Assembly: GCF_006088715.1 (NCBI RefSeq)
Contig: NZ_CP030771.1
Span: 2,976,001-3,040,000, forward strand
Direction: 5' to 3'
Length of the DNA stretch: 64,000 nucleotides
Origin: Streptomyces sp. YIM 121038
GTDB lineage: Bacteria; Actinomycetota; Actinomycetes; Streptomycetales; Streptomycetaceae
A model generated the notes under the pieces. It saw only the letters and a program-made list of their open reading frames with translations. It was not told the origin of the DNA and made no database searches. Shown piece by piece: positions 51,527-61,229 of the stretch (the first letter of the stretch is position 1; each line of letters starts with the position of its first letter). The position numbers and the translations under genes were made by a program.

Positions 51527-51655
51527 GGTGTCGACTCCTCTGCGGTTGAGCGGCTGGCCCCATTTTCCCCTGGCCCGGCCGTGCGGCGTGCCCCCTTGCA
51601 GCGGCCCTCGCCCACGCCCTTCGCCAGCGGTGCGGGGCAGCTGTGGGCTGCGCCC

Positions 51656-51684
51656 ACCCGTTCCGCCCCCTGGGAGGAACGGGT
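51656..51684 (-). terminator. hairpin after the DHA2 exporter gene
   Basis: ACCCGTTCC (51656-51664) pairs perfectly with GGAACGGGT (51676-51684) around an eleven-base loop. It lies 30 bases beyond the exporter stop and would separate it from the TetR gene. Confidence 0.55.
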
Positions 51685-51713
51685 CTGCACAGCAGCGAGC
51701 GCTCCCAGCCGCG

Positions 51714-53318
51714 TCAGCGGCCCGCGGAGGCCGGTTCCCGGTCGTGGGGTTCTGCGGGGGCGGGGGCTGCGGAGGCCGGGGGCTTGCCCGGGAGGAACAG
51801 GGCCACCACCAGGACGCCCACCAGGGCGACGCCCGCGCCGCACAGGGCGGTGACGTGCATCGCGTGCAGGAAGGAGTCGTTGGCGGCGGAGACCAGGCCC
51901 TCGCCGCGCGGCCCGAGCCGCGCCGCCGCGCCGAGGGTCGCCTCGATGGACTCGCCCGCCGTGTGCCGCATCCCCGCGGGCAGGAGCCGCATCTCGTCCT
52001 CCACGCCGCCCCGGTACGCCGCGGAGAGCACGGACCCGAGCACCGCGATGCCGAGCGCGCCGCCGACCTGGCGGAAGGTGTTGCTGAGCGCGGACGCGGA
52101 GCCCGCCTTCTCGCGCGGCAGCGCCTGCATGATGACGACGCTGGTGGGCGTCATGATGTGCGCCATCCCGGTGCCCATGAGGAAGAAGACGACCTCCAGG
52201 ACCCAGATCGGCGTGTCCGAGTCGAAGATCGTGAACGCGGCGAGGGTCACGGCGATGACGGAGAGCCCGCCCACGCAGGTGGCCCGCACCCCGAACCGGT
52301 CGACGACGTGCCGCGCCCGCGGCGCGAAGATCAGCTGCGCGGCGGCGAGCGGCAGCATCAGCAGTCCGGTCTGCAGCGGCGTGTAGCCGCGCACGCTCTG
52401 CGTGTAGAAGACCGAGAAGAACGTGACGCCCATCAGCGCGAAGAAGACGAGCGCGATCGCGGTGATCGCCGCCGAGAAGACGCGGTTCTTGAAGTACGAG
52501 ATGTCGATCGACGGGTGGTCGGCGCGCTTCTCGTACCAGACGAAGCCGACGAGCACGGCGAGCCCGGCGAGGATGGTCGCGAGCACGGCCGGGTCGGTGA
52601 AGTCGGCCAGCTGGCCGCCCTTGATGATGCCGTAGACGAGCAGCACGAGGCCGATCACGGACAGGACGACGCCGACCAGGTCGATCCGGCCGGGCTTCGG
52701 GTCCTTGGAGTCCGGTACGAGGACGACCATGAGGATCAGCGCGACGATCACGATCGGCACGTTGATGAGGAAGACCGAGCCCCACCAGAAGTGGTCGAGC
52801 AGGACGCCGCCGGTGATCGGGCCGATGGCGACGGCGAGGCCGACGCCGGCCGCCCAGATGCCGATGGCCTTGGGCTGCTCGTCGCGCTCGAAGACGTTCA
52901 TGAGGACGGCGAGCGTGGCGGGCATCACGAAGGCGGCGCCGAGGCCCATCACCCCGCGGAACGCGATGAGCTCGACGGGCGAGCCGGACTGGGCGGCGAG
53001 CGCGGAGCCGATGCCGAACACCGCGAGCCCGGCGAGCAGCACCTTCTTGCGGCCGACGCGGTCGCCGAGCAGGCCCGCGGTGAAGAGCAGACCGGCGAAG
53101 ACGAGCGTGTAGGAGTTGATGGCCCACTCCAGCTCGCCCTGGGTGGCGCCGAGGCCGGTGGGCGCGGGCGTGGAGATGGTCTTGATCGCGACGTTCAGGA
53201 TGGAGTTGTCCAGGACGACGATCAGCAGGCTGAGCATCAGGACGCCGAGGATCGCCCAGCGCCGCCGGTGGACGGCCTCCGGTATCCGGGACGTGCCGGG
53301 GACGGCAGGTGTTGTCAT
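51714..53318 (-). CDS. MFS drug exporter, DHA2 (EmrB/QacA) family
   Basis: This 534-residue exporter has fourteen membrane segments. The signatures are [14 protein letters not shown] (motif D1-like), [13 protein letters not shown] (motif A) and [23 protein letters not shown] (motif C region). It should export hydrophobic or cationic drugs by proton antiport. The ATG at 53318 follows CGGAGC and TAAGGT. A perfect operator lies 24 bases upstream, and the TetR gene follows downstream. Confidence 0.94.
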   Translation of the reverse strand: MTTPAVPGTSRIPEAVHRRRWAILGVLMLSLLIVVLDNSILNVAIKTISTPAPTGLGATQGELEWAINSYTLVFAGLLFTAGLLGDRVGRKKVLLAGLAVFGIGSALAAQSGSPVELIAFRGVMGLGAAFVMPATLAVLMNVFERDEQPKAIGIWAAGVGLAVAIGPITGGVLLDHFWWGSVFLINVPIVIVALILMVVLVPDSKDPKPGRIDLVGVVLSVIGLVLLVYGIIKGGQLADFTDPAVLATILAGLAVLVGFVWYEKRADHPSIDISYFKNRVFSAAITAIALVFFALMGVTFFSVFYTQSVRGYTPLQTGLLMLPLAAAQLIFAPRARHVVDRFGVRATCVGGLSVIAVTLAAFTIFDSDTPIWVLEVVFFLMGTGMAHIMTPTSVVIMQALPREKAGSASALSNTFRQVGGALGIAVLGSVLSAAYRGGVEDEMRLLPAGMRHTAGESIEATLGAAARLGPRGEGLVSAANDSFLHAMHVTALCGAGVALVGVLVVALFLPGKPPASAAPAPAEPHDREPASAGR

Positions 53319-53341
53319 GCTCCGACCTTAGCCACATTCCG

Positions 53342-53360
53342 ATACGAGACCGTCTCGTAT
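53342..53360. promoter_or_regulatory. TetR operator of the DHA2 exporter gene
   Basis: ATACGAGAC-C-GTCTCGTAT is a perfect nine-base inverted repeat around one base, 24 bases upstream of the exporter start. Operators of this TACGAGAC type are typical of TetR regulators paired with MFS pumps. Confidence 0.75.
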
Positions 53361-53537
53361 TGGAAAGGCTTTGCCAGGCCTTTCCCGGAAGGACACCAAG
53401 GAACACCCGCGTCCGTCATACGTCTCCAAAACGGCCGAAAAGAACCCCTCTAGCGCCCGGGCGGCACGCGATGCCACCATGGACGTGATCCGGGGACGCC
53501 GTCAGGGCGCCTCGAGACGACAGAAGGAGCCGTTGCG

Positions 53538-54419
53538 ATGACGCAGCTTTCGGCTGCCCAGAGCCCTGCCCTGAACGGGCGGAAGACCGACAGCAGCAAG
53601 ACGCTGTACGGCGGCAAGGGCACACGCCGCATCACGGTCCGCGACATCACCGCCGCCAAGGAGCGCGGCGAGAAGTGGCCCATGCTCACCGCGTACGACG
53701 CGATGACCGCGTCCGTCTTCGACGAGGCCGGGATCCCGGTCATGCTCGTCGGCGACTCGGCGGGCAACTGCCACCTGGGGTACGACACCACCGTGCCCGT
53801 CACCCTCGACGAGATCACCATGCTCTCGGCGGCCGTCGTCCGGGGCACGAGCCGCGCCCTGATCGTCGCCGACCTGCCGTTCGGCTCGTACCAGGAAGGG
53901 CCGGTCCAGGCCCTGCGGTCCGCGACGCGCCTGGTCAAGGAGGCGGGCGTCGGCGCGGTCAAGCTGGAGGGCGGCGAGCGCTCGCTGGCCCAGACCGAGC
54001 TGCTCGTGCGGTCCGGCATCCCGGTCATGTCCCATCTGGGGCTCACCCCGCAGTCCGTGCACACCATGGGCTACCGCGTCCAGGGCCGCAGCGAGGAGGC
54101 GGCGCACCAGCTGGTGCGCGACGCCAAGGCCGCCGAGGCCGCGGGCGCCTTCGCCGTGGTGCTCGAACTCGTACCGGCCGAGCTCGCCGCCGAGGTCACC
54201 CGCTCGCTGCACATCCCGACCGTCGGCATCGGCGCGGGCGTCGACTGCGACGCCCAGGTCCTGGTGTGGACGGACATGCTGGGCCTCACCGGCGGGAAGA
54301 TGCCGCGCTTCGTGAAGCAGTACGCCGATCTGCGCGGGGTGATGGGCGACGCCGCGAAGGCGTTCGCCGAGGACGTGGTCGGCGGGGCGTTCCCGGCCGC
54401 GGAGCACTCCGTCCGCTAG
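53538..54419 (+). CDS. panB: 3-methyl-2-oxobutanoate hydroxymethyltransferase
   Basis: This 293-residue enzyme performs the first committed step of pantothenate synthesis, transferring a hydroxymethyl group from methylene-tetrahydrofolate to ketoisovalerate. Family blocks are MLTAYDAMTASVFDEAG, MLVGDSAGN with the metal-binding Asp, AVKLEGG, PVMSHLGLTPQSVH and GIGAGVDCDAQVLVWTDMLG. The N-terminal 30 residues are extra and variable. AGAAGGAG precedes the ATG. It stands alone, with no panC or panD beside it. Confidence 0.97.
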   Translation: MTQLSAAQSPALNGRKTDSSKTLYGGKGTRRITVRDITAAKERGEKWPMLTAYDAMTASVFDEAGIPVMLVGDSAGNCHLGYDTTVPVTLDEITMLSAAVVRGTSRALIVADLPFGSYQEGPVQALRSATRLVKEAGVGAVKLEGGERSLAQTELLVRSGIPVMSHLGLTPQSVHTMGYRVQGRSEEAAHQLVRDAKAAEAAGAFAVVLELVPAELAAEVTRSLHIPTVGIGAGVDCDAQVLVWTDMLGLTGGKMPRFVKQYADLRGVMGDAAKAFAEDVVGGAFPAAEHSVR

Positions 54420-54470
54420 CCCCGGCCCGGAGCGCCGGCCGGCGTTCCTTTCGAGCCACTGCGGCACTGA

Positions 54471-54508
54471 CGGCAGCCCGCCGACCGTCCCCCGTCGGCG
54501 GGCTGCCG
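54471..54508 (+). terminator. panB terminator
   Basis: CGGCAGCCCGCCGAC (54471-54485) pairs perfectly with GTCGGCGGGCTGCCG (54494-54508), giving a fifteen-base stem with an eight-base loop. Confidence 0.75.
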
Positions 54509-54525
54509 GCCCCGGCAGAGCGGAT

Positions 54526-54565
54526 CTGTCGGGGTCTGTCGGGATCTATCGGTGTCCGTCGGTGC
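54526..54565 (+). repeat. ten-base direct repeats upstream of the ABC exporter
   Basis: CTGTCGGGGT, CTGTCGGGAT, CTATCGGTGT and CCGTCGGTGC follow one another exactly, about 65-105 bases before the ATP-binding gene. Helically phased direct repeats of this kind often bind regulators of OmpR or SARP type. A SARP-type regulator gene lies downstream of the transporter. Confidence 0.55.
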
Positions 54566-54630
54566 CGCTGTCGCCCGCCTGTAGGACATCTGTCGGCGCG
54601 TTGTCGGTGGCGGCTGCTCTCATGTAGGGC

Positions 54631-55668
54631 ATGACACGCATCGAGAACACCCCCCAACGGGGAGCGAGCGGCGGAGCGAGTGCCGTCTCGGTACGGGGGC
54701 TGGTCAAGCACTACGGCGAGACCAAGGCGCTGGACGGCGTCGACCTGGACGTCCGCGAGGGCACGGTCCTCGGCGTCCTGGGGCCGAACGGCGCCGGCAA
54801 GACCACGCTCGTACGCTGCCTCTCCACCCTGATCACCCCCGACTCCGGCAGCGCCGTCGTCGCGGGCTACGACGTGCTGCGCCAGCCGCGCCAGCTGCGC
54901 CGCGTCATCGGCCTCACCGGCCAGTACGCGTCGGTGGACGAGAAGCTCTCGGGCTACGACAACCTGTACATGATCGGGCGGCTGCTCGACCTGCCCCGCA
55001 AGGAGGCCCGCACGCGGGCCCACGCCCTCCTGGAGCGCTTCTCCCTCACGGAGGCCGCCAAGCGCCCGGTGCGGACGTACTCCGGCGGCATGCGCCGCCG
55101 TCTCGACCTCGCGGCGTCGATGATCGGCAGCCCGGCCGTGCTGTATCTGGACGAGCCCACCACGGGCCTCGACCCGCGCACGCGCAACGAGGTCTGGGAC
55201 GAGGTCCGGCGCATGGTCCGCGAGGACGGCGTCACCGTCCTGCTGACCACCCAGTACATGGAGGAGGCCGAGCAGCTCGCCGGCGAGCTCACGGTCATCG
55301 ACCGCGGCCGGGTCGTCGCGGGCGGCAGCATCGGCGAGCTGAAGGCGAAGGTCGGCGGCCGCACCCTGCGGATCCGCCCGGCCGATCCTGCGCAGCTGCG
55401 CCCCACGGCGCTCGCGCTCGACGAGGCGGGCCTGACCGGCCTGGCCACCACGACCGTGGACTCCGAGGACGGCACGGTCCTCGTGCCGATCCTCAGCGAC
55501 GAACAGCTCACGGCGGTCGTCGGCGTGCTCAGCGCGCGCGGCATCACGCTCGCCGACATCGCCACCGAACTGCCCAGCCTGGACGAGGTGTTCCTGTCCC
55601 TGACCGGCCACAAGGCCGGCCTCACGGACGACGCCGCGACCACCGAGTACGAGGAGGTCGCCGCATGA
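54631..55668 (+). CDS. ABC transporter ATP-binding protein, DrrA type
   Basis: This 345-residue protein has Walker A GPNGAGKTT, signature YSGGMRRRLD, Walker B VLYLDEPTTGLD and the switch region TQYMEEAEQL. The C-terminal 90-residue extension with TLRIRPAD and LDEVFLSLTG is typical of the daunorubicin-resistance (DrrA) group. It energises export with the permease encoded next, whose start overlaps this stop by four bases (ATGA). Confidence 0.95.
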   Translation: MTRIENTPQRGASGGASAVSVRGLVKHYGETKALDGVDLDVREGTVLGVLGPNGAGKTTLVRCLSTLITPDSGSAVVAGYDVLRQPRQLRRVIGLTGQYASVDEKLSGYDNLYMIGRLLDLPRKEARTRAHALLERFSLTEAAKRPVRTYSGGMRRRLDLAASMIGSPAVLYLDEPTTGLDPRTRNEVWDEVRRMVREDGVTVLLTTQYMEEAEQLAGELTVIDRGRVVAGGSIGELKAKVGGRTLRIRPADPAQLRPTALALDEAGLTGLATTTVDSEDGTVLVPILSDEQLTAVVGVLSARGITLADIATELPSLDEVFLSLTGHKAGLTDDAATTEYEEVAA

Positions 55669-56519
55669 GCGCGACCGCAGTCAAGGCGCCCCCCGCGCCC
55701 CCGAGCCAGGCCGTCCCGCTCACCGGCCAGGCGGACACCCGCATCGGCCCGCGCGCGTTCGCGCGGCACACCGGCGCCCTGGTGCGCCGCAATCTGCTGT
55801 GGATCAAGCAGGACGTGGAGTCGATGTTCGACGCCGTCCTGATGCCGATCGTCTTCACGCTCCTGTTCGTGTACGTCTTCGGCGGCTCCGTCGGCCAGTC
55901 GCTCGGCGGCGGCCGCGAGGAGTACATCCAGTACGTCGTCCCCGGCCTGATGGCCATGATGGGGATGAACATGGCCATGGGGGTGGGCACCGGCTTCAAC
56001 CAGGACTTCCAGACCGGTGTGATGGACCGCTTCCGGTCGCTGCCGATCGGGCGCTCCTCGGTCATGATCGCCAAGATCGTGGTCGAGCTCATGCGCATGC
56101 TGGTCGCCACCGGAATCCTGTTCGTCGTCGCCCTGTGCATCGGCTTCTCGGTGGAGAGCGTCCCCGGCCTGCTCGCGGCCGTCGGCCTCGCCATGGTCTT
56201 CGGGATAGGCCTGATGTGGATCTTCCTCACCATGGGCGTCGTGATGAAGAGCGCCCAGGCGATTCAGGGAATGGGATTCCTGGTGCTGCTGCCGCTGCAG
56301 TTCGGCTCGTCGATCTTCGCGCCGACCGACTCCATGCCCGGCTGGCTCCAGGCGTTCACGGACTACAACCCGCTGTCGTCCCTCGCGGACGCCGCGCGCG
56401 GTCTGATGAACGGCGGCTTGCCGGTGGCCCACGACATCTGGGTGACGCTGATCTGGTCGGTGGCCCTGACCGCGATCATGGCGCCGATCGCGATCCACAA
56501 GTTCCGTACGAAGACGTGA
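55665..56519 (+). CDS. ABC-2 transporter permease, DrrB type
   Basis: This 284-residue permease has six membrane helices and the ABC-2 blocks YIQYVVPGLMAMMGMNMAMG, FRSLPIGRSSVM and DYNPLSSLADAARGLM. It forms an exporter with the overlapping ATPase gene. DrrAB-type pumps export antibiotics or lipids. No biosynthetic cluster is adjacent, so the substrate is unknown. The convergent gene is the AfsR-like regulator, 28 bases away. Confidence 0.94.
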   Translation: MSATAVKAPPAPPSQAVPLTGQADTRIGPRAFARHTGALVRRNLLWIKQDVESMFDAVLMPIVFTLLFVYVFGGSVGQSLGGGREEYIQYVVPGLMAMMGMNMAMGVGTGFNQDFQTGVMDRFRSLPIGRSSVMIAKIVVELMRMLVATGILFVVALCIGFSVESVPGLLAAVGLAMVFGIGLMWIFLTMGVVMKSAQAIQGMGFLVLLPLQFGSSIFAPTDSMPGWLQAFTDYNPLSSLADAARGLMNGGLPVAHDIWVTLIWSVALTAIMAPIAIHKFRTKT

Positions 56520-56547
56520 CGTCGGCGGCGCCCGCCCGGCCGGGGCG

Positions 56548-59500
56548 TCACAGGCCCGCCGCGGCGACGGCCTCCTCCCAGGTGAGGCCGGAGCCCTCGG
56601 CGTACGCGGCGGCGTAGGCCGCGTCGCCGAGGGGCGCCCGGACCGCCTGCTCGGCGGCCGTGCGCACCTCCCGCTCGAAGACGGTCCGCACATGGCCGGG
56701 CGGCAGCTGTCCGTCGGCCACCGCAAGGAGGCGCGCCGCGACGGCGGCCCGGTCCGGGGCGGTGCGGGCGAACGCGTGGGCCACGGTTCCCAGATGGACG
56801 GCGAGCAGCTGGGGGGCCACGATCTGCGAGAGCGGGTCGGCGGCCTTCTCCAGGGTCGCGCGGGCGCCCGCGAGCACGCCCTCGTAGTGGCCCTCGATGG
56901 TGTCGAGCCAGGCGCTGACGGCGAGCACCGTGCCGTCGAAGACGGCGAAGCCGACGGCCTTGAACTCCTTGCGCAGCAGCGCCAGCTGGTCGCGGGCCTC
57001 GCGGACGTGGCCGCGCATGCCGAGCAGCCCGATGAGGAAGATGCGGGCGGCGGGCAGCGCCCCGTCGAGACGGCCCACGCTGTCGTCCACGACGCGCCGC
57101 AGCAGCCGCTCGCCGCGCTCGGTCTCGCCCAGTTCGACGAAGACCGCGCCGAGCCGGGCCGTCAGGAGGGACACCTGGGTCTTGGCGCCGAGCGCCTCGG
57201 CGTGGGCGATGGCGGCCGCGAAGTCCTCGGCGGCGCGCGGGAAGGCGCCGCGCCGCTCATGGGCCTCCGCGCGCGAGGACAGCGCCTCGGCCATGCCCCA
57301 GGTGTCGCCGAGCCGGGTGAAGATCTCCAGGGCCTCGTCGGCGTCCTGCCAGGCGTCGCCCGCCCAGTCGACGCGGTTGGCCAGGACGTTGGCGCGCCAC
57401 TGCAGGGCCCCGGCCAGCTCCCAGGTGTAGCCGAAGTCGCGGCAGGCGGCGACGGTCCGGTCCACGATCTCCCGGACCCGGTGGACGTCGCCGCTCAGCA
57501 GGACGGCGTAGAACCACAGGCTCCCGGGGTTCCGGCAGGTCTGCGGCAGGCCCGGCCGGTAGGCCTCGCGGATGGCACGCAGCTTCTCCTCGGCCCGGGG
57601 GGTCTGCCAGGCGTCCGGGTCCATGTCCATGCAGGACATGTGCACCAGGTGCACCCCGCGCCGGGCCTCCTGGAGCACCTCGGGCCGCATCGGCGGCGGG
57701 GCGTCCGTGCAGCGCTCGTGCAGCGGCTCCACCGGCGCGACCGGCTCCGCGAACGGGTCGGGCCCGAGCGCCATCACCTCGCGGGACCAGTGTCTGACCT
57801 CGGTGCGCAGGTCCCGCATCAGCCAGAACCACGACAGGGCGTGCACCAGGCACAGCGCCTCGTGCTCGTCGCGGGCGGCGACGGCGCGGCGCAGCGCGGT
57901 GCGCAGGTTCTCGTACTCGTTCTCCAGGACCGCGACGGCCGTGCGCTGGCCGTGGCCGCGCAGCTCGGGGTCGGTGCGGCGGGCCAGCTCCCGGAAGTAG
58001 GTGAGGTGCGCGCGCTCGGTGGCGGCCCGCTCCCCCGACTCGTCGAGGCGCTCGACGGCGTACTCGTAGACGGTCTCCAGGAGGCGGTAGCGCATGCCGC
58101 CGCCCGCGGCCGAAGGGGCGGCCACCACCAGGGACTTGTCGACGAGTGAGCCGAGCAGGTCGGGCACGTCGCGCGGGTCGACCTCGACGTCCACGGCCCA
58201 GGAAGCGGTCCCGGGGGCGGCCCCGGAGGTGGCCCCGGAGGTGGCCCCGGAGATGGCGCAGACCGCCTCCGCCGCGGCGAGGTCGCAGCCGCCCGCGCAG
58301 ACCGCGAGGCGGCGCAGGACGGCCCGCTCGGAGCGGTCGAGGATGTCCCAGGACCAGTCGACGACGGCGCGCAGGGTCTGCTGGCGCGGCAGGACCGTGC
58401 GGGCGCCGTTCGTCAGGAGCCGGAAGCGGTCGTCGAGGCGGTCGGCTATCTGGCGCGGCGTGAGCATCCGCAGACGGGCCGCCGCCAGCTCGATGGCCAG
58501 CGGGAGCCCGTCGAGCCGCGCGCAGATCTCGGCGGCGGCCTCCGGGTCGTCCGTGACCCGGAAGCCCGGGCGTGCCGCCTGCCCCCGGTCGGCGAGCAGC
58601 CGCAGGGCGAAGGGCTCCGGCAGCGGGCCGACGGGGCGCAGGGCCTCGCCGGGGACGCCGAGGGGCTCGCGGCTGGTGGCGAGGACGGTCAGTTCCGGGC
58701 AGGCGGCGAGGAGCCGCTCCGCGAGGTGGGCGGCGCCGTCGATGACGTGCTCGCAGTTGTCGAGGATGAGCAGCATGCGGCGCGGCGCGCAGTATTCGGT
58801 GAGCCTGAGGACCGGGTCGTCGCCGAGCCGCTCCGCCGCCGCGCGCAGCTCCTCCGCGCCCGCGCCGCGCAGCACGGTCTCGCGGGCGCCGAGCGCGGTG
58901 AGCACGGCCTCCGGCACGCCCTGCGGGTCGTCCAGGGGCGCGAGTTCGGCGAGCCACACCCCGTCCGGGGCCTCGATCCCCTCGGCGGCCTCCTGGGAGA
59001 GCCGGGTCTTCCCGGCCCCGCCGGGGCCGACCAGGGTGACGAGCCGGGCCCGCCGCAGGTCCTCCCGGATGGCGTCGATGTCGCCCGCCCGGCCGACGAA
59101 GGAGGTGAGCCGGGCGCGGAGGTTGCCGGGGGCGGCCGCCGTGGACGCGCGCGCGGCGGCCGTGGGCTCCTCGCCCGCGCGCTCCCGCGGGGCGGCGGGC
59201 CCGGCGCGGTCCGCGGCCGCGCCGGGGCGGAGCAACTCCTCGTGCAGGGCACGCAGTTCGGGCCCCGGGTCGGTGCCGAGGCGGTCCGCGAGGAGGCGGC
59301 GGACGGCGTCGTAGGCGGCGAGGGCCTCCGCGGGGCGGCCCGCCGCGCGCAGGGCGCGCAGGCGCAGCGCCTGGAGCGGCTCGTCCAGCGGACGCGTGTC
59401 GCACAGGGCGGTGATCTCGGGCAGGGCGTCCTCGGCCCGGCCGAGGGCGACGGCCGCCGCGAGGCGGGCGCGCCGGGCCTCCAGGCGCCGGGCCGCCCAG

Positions 59501-59940
59501 CGGGCCGCGTGCGCGGCGTGGTCCGGCAGATCGGCGAAGGCGTCCCCGTGCCAGAGCGCGAGCGCGTCGTCGAGGACGACGGCGGCCTTGGCCGGGTCGC
59601 CGTCGGCGAGGGCGCGCGTGCCCTCGCCGACGAGGCGCTCGAAGCGGTGCGCGTCCACGTCGTCCGGGGCCGCCCGCAGTTGGTAGCCGCCGTCCACCGA
59701 GGCGACGGCCTGGGCGCCGAGCGCCCGGCGCAGTCGGCCCACCAGGGCCTGCAGCGCGCCGGCGGCGTCGGCCGGGGGCTCACCGCCCCACACCTCGTCG
59801 ACCAGGACGGCCACCGGAACGGTCCGCCCCGGCCGCAGCGCGAGCGCCGCGAGCAGGGCACGCAGTCGGGCACCACCGACGGCGGCGAGGGTGCCGTCGG
59901 GGCGCAGGGCCCGGGTGATGCCTAGAACGCGATATCGCAC
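56548..59940 (-). CDS. AfsR/SARP-type multidomain transcriptional regulator
   Basis: This 1130-residue protein has a winged helix at residues 1-90 (GGARLRALLAALALRPGRTV) and a BTAD domain at about 95-240 (DVDAHRFERLV, ALYGE-like helices). An NB-ARC-type ATPase at about 275-560 has P-loop GPGGAGKTRL and LILDNCEHV, and a long helical TPR-like C-terminus follows. A 12-base in-frame repeat at 58219-58254 gives a GATS repeat near residue 570. The GTG at 59940 follows GACAAT by six bases. Such regulators activate antibiotic or stress genes. The direct repeats before the neighbouring DrrAB-type genes are a candidate target. Confidence 0.92.
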   Translation of the reverse strand: MRYRVLGITRALRPDGTLAAVGGARLRALLAALALRPGRTVPVAVLVDEVWGGEPPADAAGALQALVGRLRRALGAQAVASVDGGYQLRAAPDDVDAHRFERLVGEGTRALADGDPAKAAVVLDDALALWHGDAFADLPDHAAHAARWAARRLEARRARLAAAVALGRAEDALPEITALCDTRPLDEPLQALRLRALRAAGRPAEALAAYDAVRRLLADRLGTDPGPELRALHEELLRPGAAADRAGPAAPRERAGEEPTAAARASTAAAPGNLRARLTSFVGRAGDIDAIREDLRRARLVTLVGPGGAGKTRLSQEAAEGIEAPDGVWLAELAPLDDPQGVPEAVLTALGARETVLRGAGAEELRAAAERLGDDPVLRLTEYCAPRRMLLILDNCEHVIDGAAHLAERLLAACPELTVLATSREPLGVPGEALRPVGPLPEPFALRLLADRGQAARPGFRVTDDPEAAAEICARLDGLPLAIELAAARLRMLTPRQIADRLDDRFRLLTNGARTVLPRQQTLRAVVDWSWDILDRSERAVLRRLAVCAGGCDLAAAEAVCAISGATSGATSGAAPGTASWAVDVEVDPRDVPDLLGSLVDKSLVVAAPSAAGGGMRYRLLETVYEYAVERLDESGERAATERAHLTYFRELARRTDPELRGHGQRTAVAVLENEYENLRTALRRAVAARDEHEALCLVHALSWFWLMRDLRTEVRHWSREVMALGPDPFAEPVAPVEPLHERCTDAPPPMRPEVLQEARRGVHLVHMSCMDMDPDAWQTPRAEEKLRAIREAYRPGLPQTCRNPGSLWFYAVLLSGDVHRVREIVDRTVAACRDFGYTWELAGALQWRANVLANRVDWAGDAWQDADEALEIFTRLGDTWGMAEALSSRAEAHERRGAFPRAAEDFAAAIAHAEALGAKTQVSLLTARLGAVFVELGETERGERLLRRVVDDSVGRLDGALPAARIFLIGLLGMRGHVREARDQLALLRKEFKAVGFAVFDGTVLAVSAWLDTIEGHYEGVLAGARATLEKAADPLSQIVAPQLLAVHLGTVAHAFARTAPDRAAVAARLLAVADGQLPPGHVRTVFEREVRTAAEQAVRAPLGDAAYAAAYAEGSGLTWEEAVAAAGL

Positions 59941-60151
59941 GCCCCCATTGTCGCCGTTCGCGCTCCGGGCCCGGGTCCCGGCTCCGTCCGGGCACCGCGG
60001 GGCCCTCGTTCCCGCCCCGTGGAACCACCCCGCCGTCGCCGGACGTTCACGTACTCCTGCTGTACGGTCGGGCACGCCGCGCAGGCCGCAGGCCTGCCGC
60101 CCGCCCGCTCCGGGCGTACGGCGACCGCACGAACCTCAGGAGCCCCGCACC

Positions 60152-60946
60152 ATGACCGGCCACTCCCACGGCGACCGCCGGGTCAGCCCCGTCTTCCTCG
60201 GCATCGCGGCCGTCACCGCGGTGAGCGGCTGGGCGGCCTGGACCGGCTTCGCGGACAACCCCGGCTTCGCCGTCTTCCTGTTCGTGACGGCGGCCTGGGT
60301 GGTGTCGCTGTGCCTGCACGAGTACGCGCACGCGCGCACCGCCCTGCACGGCGGCGACATCTCCGTCGGGGCGAAGGGCTATCTGACCCTGAACCCGCTG
60401 AAGTACACGCACGCGCTGCTCAGCATCGTGCTGCCCGTGCTCTTCGTGATCATGGGCGGCATCGGTCTGCCCGGCGGCGCCGTGTTCATCGAGCGCGGGC
60501 GGATCCGGGGCCGCTGGCGGCACAGCCTGATCTCGGCGGCGGGCCCGCTGACGAACGTGCTGTTCGCCGTCGTGTGCACGGCCCCGTTCTGGCTGGACGC
60601 GCTCGACGGCGTCCCGGACACCTTCCGCTACGCCCTGGCGTTCCTCGCGCTGCTCCAGGTGACGGCGGCGATCCTGAACTTCCTGCCGATCCCGGGCCTG
60701 GACGGCTACGGCGTCATCGAGCCGTGGCTGTCGTACTCGGTCCGCCGCCAGGTGGAGCCCTTCGCGCCGTTCGGCCTGCTCGCGGTGTTCGGCATCCTGT
60801 GGATCCCGGAGGTCAACGACGCCTTCTTCGACGCGGTGGACGCCGTCCTGCGCGGCCTCGGCGTGGAGGAGTGGGACACCTACTGGGGCCAGCGGCTCTA
60901 CCGCTTCTGGCAGGGCACCCCGGACATCCCCGCGATCAGCGGCTAG
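60152..60946 (+). CDS. site-2 protease-like M50 membrane peptidase
   Basis: This 264-residue protein has about five membrane segments. The zinc motif HEYAH sits in the second segment (SLCLHEYAHART), and the third zinc ligand is in NFLPIPGLDGYG, the NPxPxLDG equivalent. Members cut membrane proteins such as anti-sigma factors. There is no PDZ domain. AGGAG lies nine bases before the ATG. The C-terminus overlaps the next gene on the opposite strand by eleven bases. Confidence 0.92.
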   Translation: MTGHSHGDRRVSPVFLGIAAVTAVSGWAAWTGFADNPGFAVFLFVTAAWVVSLCLHEYAHARTALHGGDISVGAKGYLTLNPLKYTHALLSIVLPVLFVIMGGIGLPGGAVFIERGRIRGRWRHSLISAAGPLTNVLFAVVCTAPFWLDALDGVPDTFRYALAFLALLQVTAAILNFLPIPGLDGYGVIEPWLSYSVRRQVEPFAPFGLLAVFGILWIPEVNDAFFDAVDAVLRGLGVEEWDTYWGQRLYRFWQGTPDIPAISG

Positions 60947-61133
60947 CGGCGGCGGTCTCGCGCGCCGCCCGCTCCAGCTTGGCCCGGCGGACGTAGTACC
61001 AGGTCATGTTGGACGACAGGCCCGCGAGCAACACCCACACGATGCCGAGGAGGCTGCCCTGGACGAAGGAGACCACGGCGGCGGCGACGGCCAGGACACA
61101 GACGACGAGGGTGTAGAGCGCTAGGCGGGGCAT
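60936..61133 (-). CDS. small two-helix membrane protein
   Basis: This 65-residue protein has two membrane segments (LYTLVVCVLAVAAAVVSFV and LLGIVWVLLAGLSS) and a basic C-terminal tail. I do not recognise a family. AGGGAG nine bases before the ATG at 61133 fixes the start. It is convergent with and overlaps the M50 protease gene. Confidence 0.7.
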   Translation of the reverse strand: MPRLALYTLVVCVLAVAAAVVSFVQGSLLGIVWVLLAGLSSNMTWYYVRRAKLERAARETAAASR

Positions 61134-61229
61134 GGGGTTCGGCTCCCTGATCACAGCACGACGGATACGGCATTCCGGACGGACGTACCGCACCAGTGTC
61201 CCCCATGCCCCGCCCGCCCGGGCACGGGC

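Noticed and set aside
58219..58254. 12-base tandem repeat as a regulatory array
   Set aside because: It is within the SARP-type coding sequence and simply inserts repeated GATS residues.
53342..59940. Efflux pump, ABC exporter and SARP-type regulator as a biosynthetic gene cluster
   Set aside because: No synthase, tailoring enzyme or precursor gene lies between them, and panB is a primary-metabolism gene.
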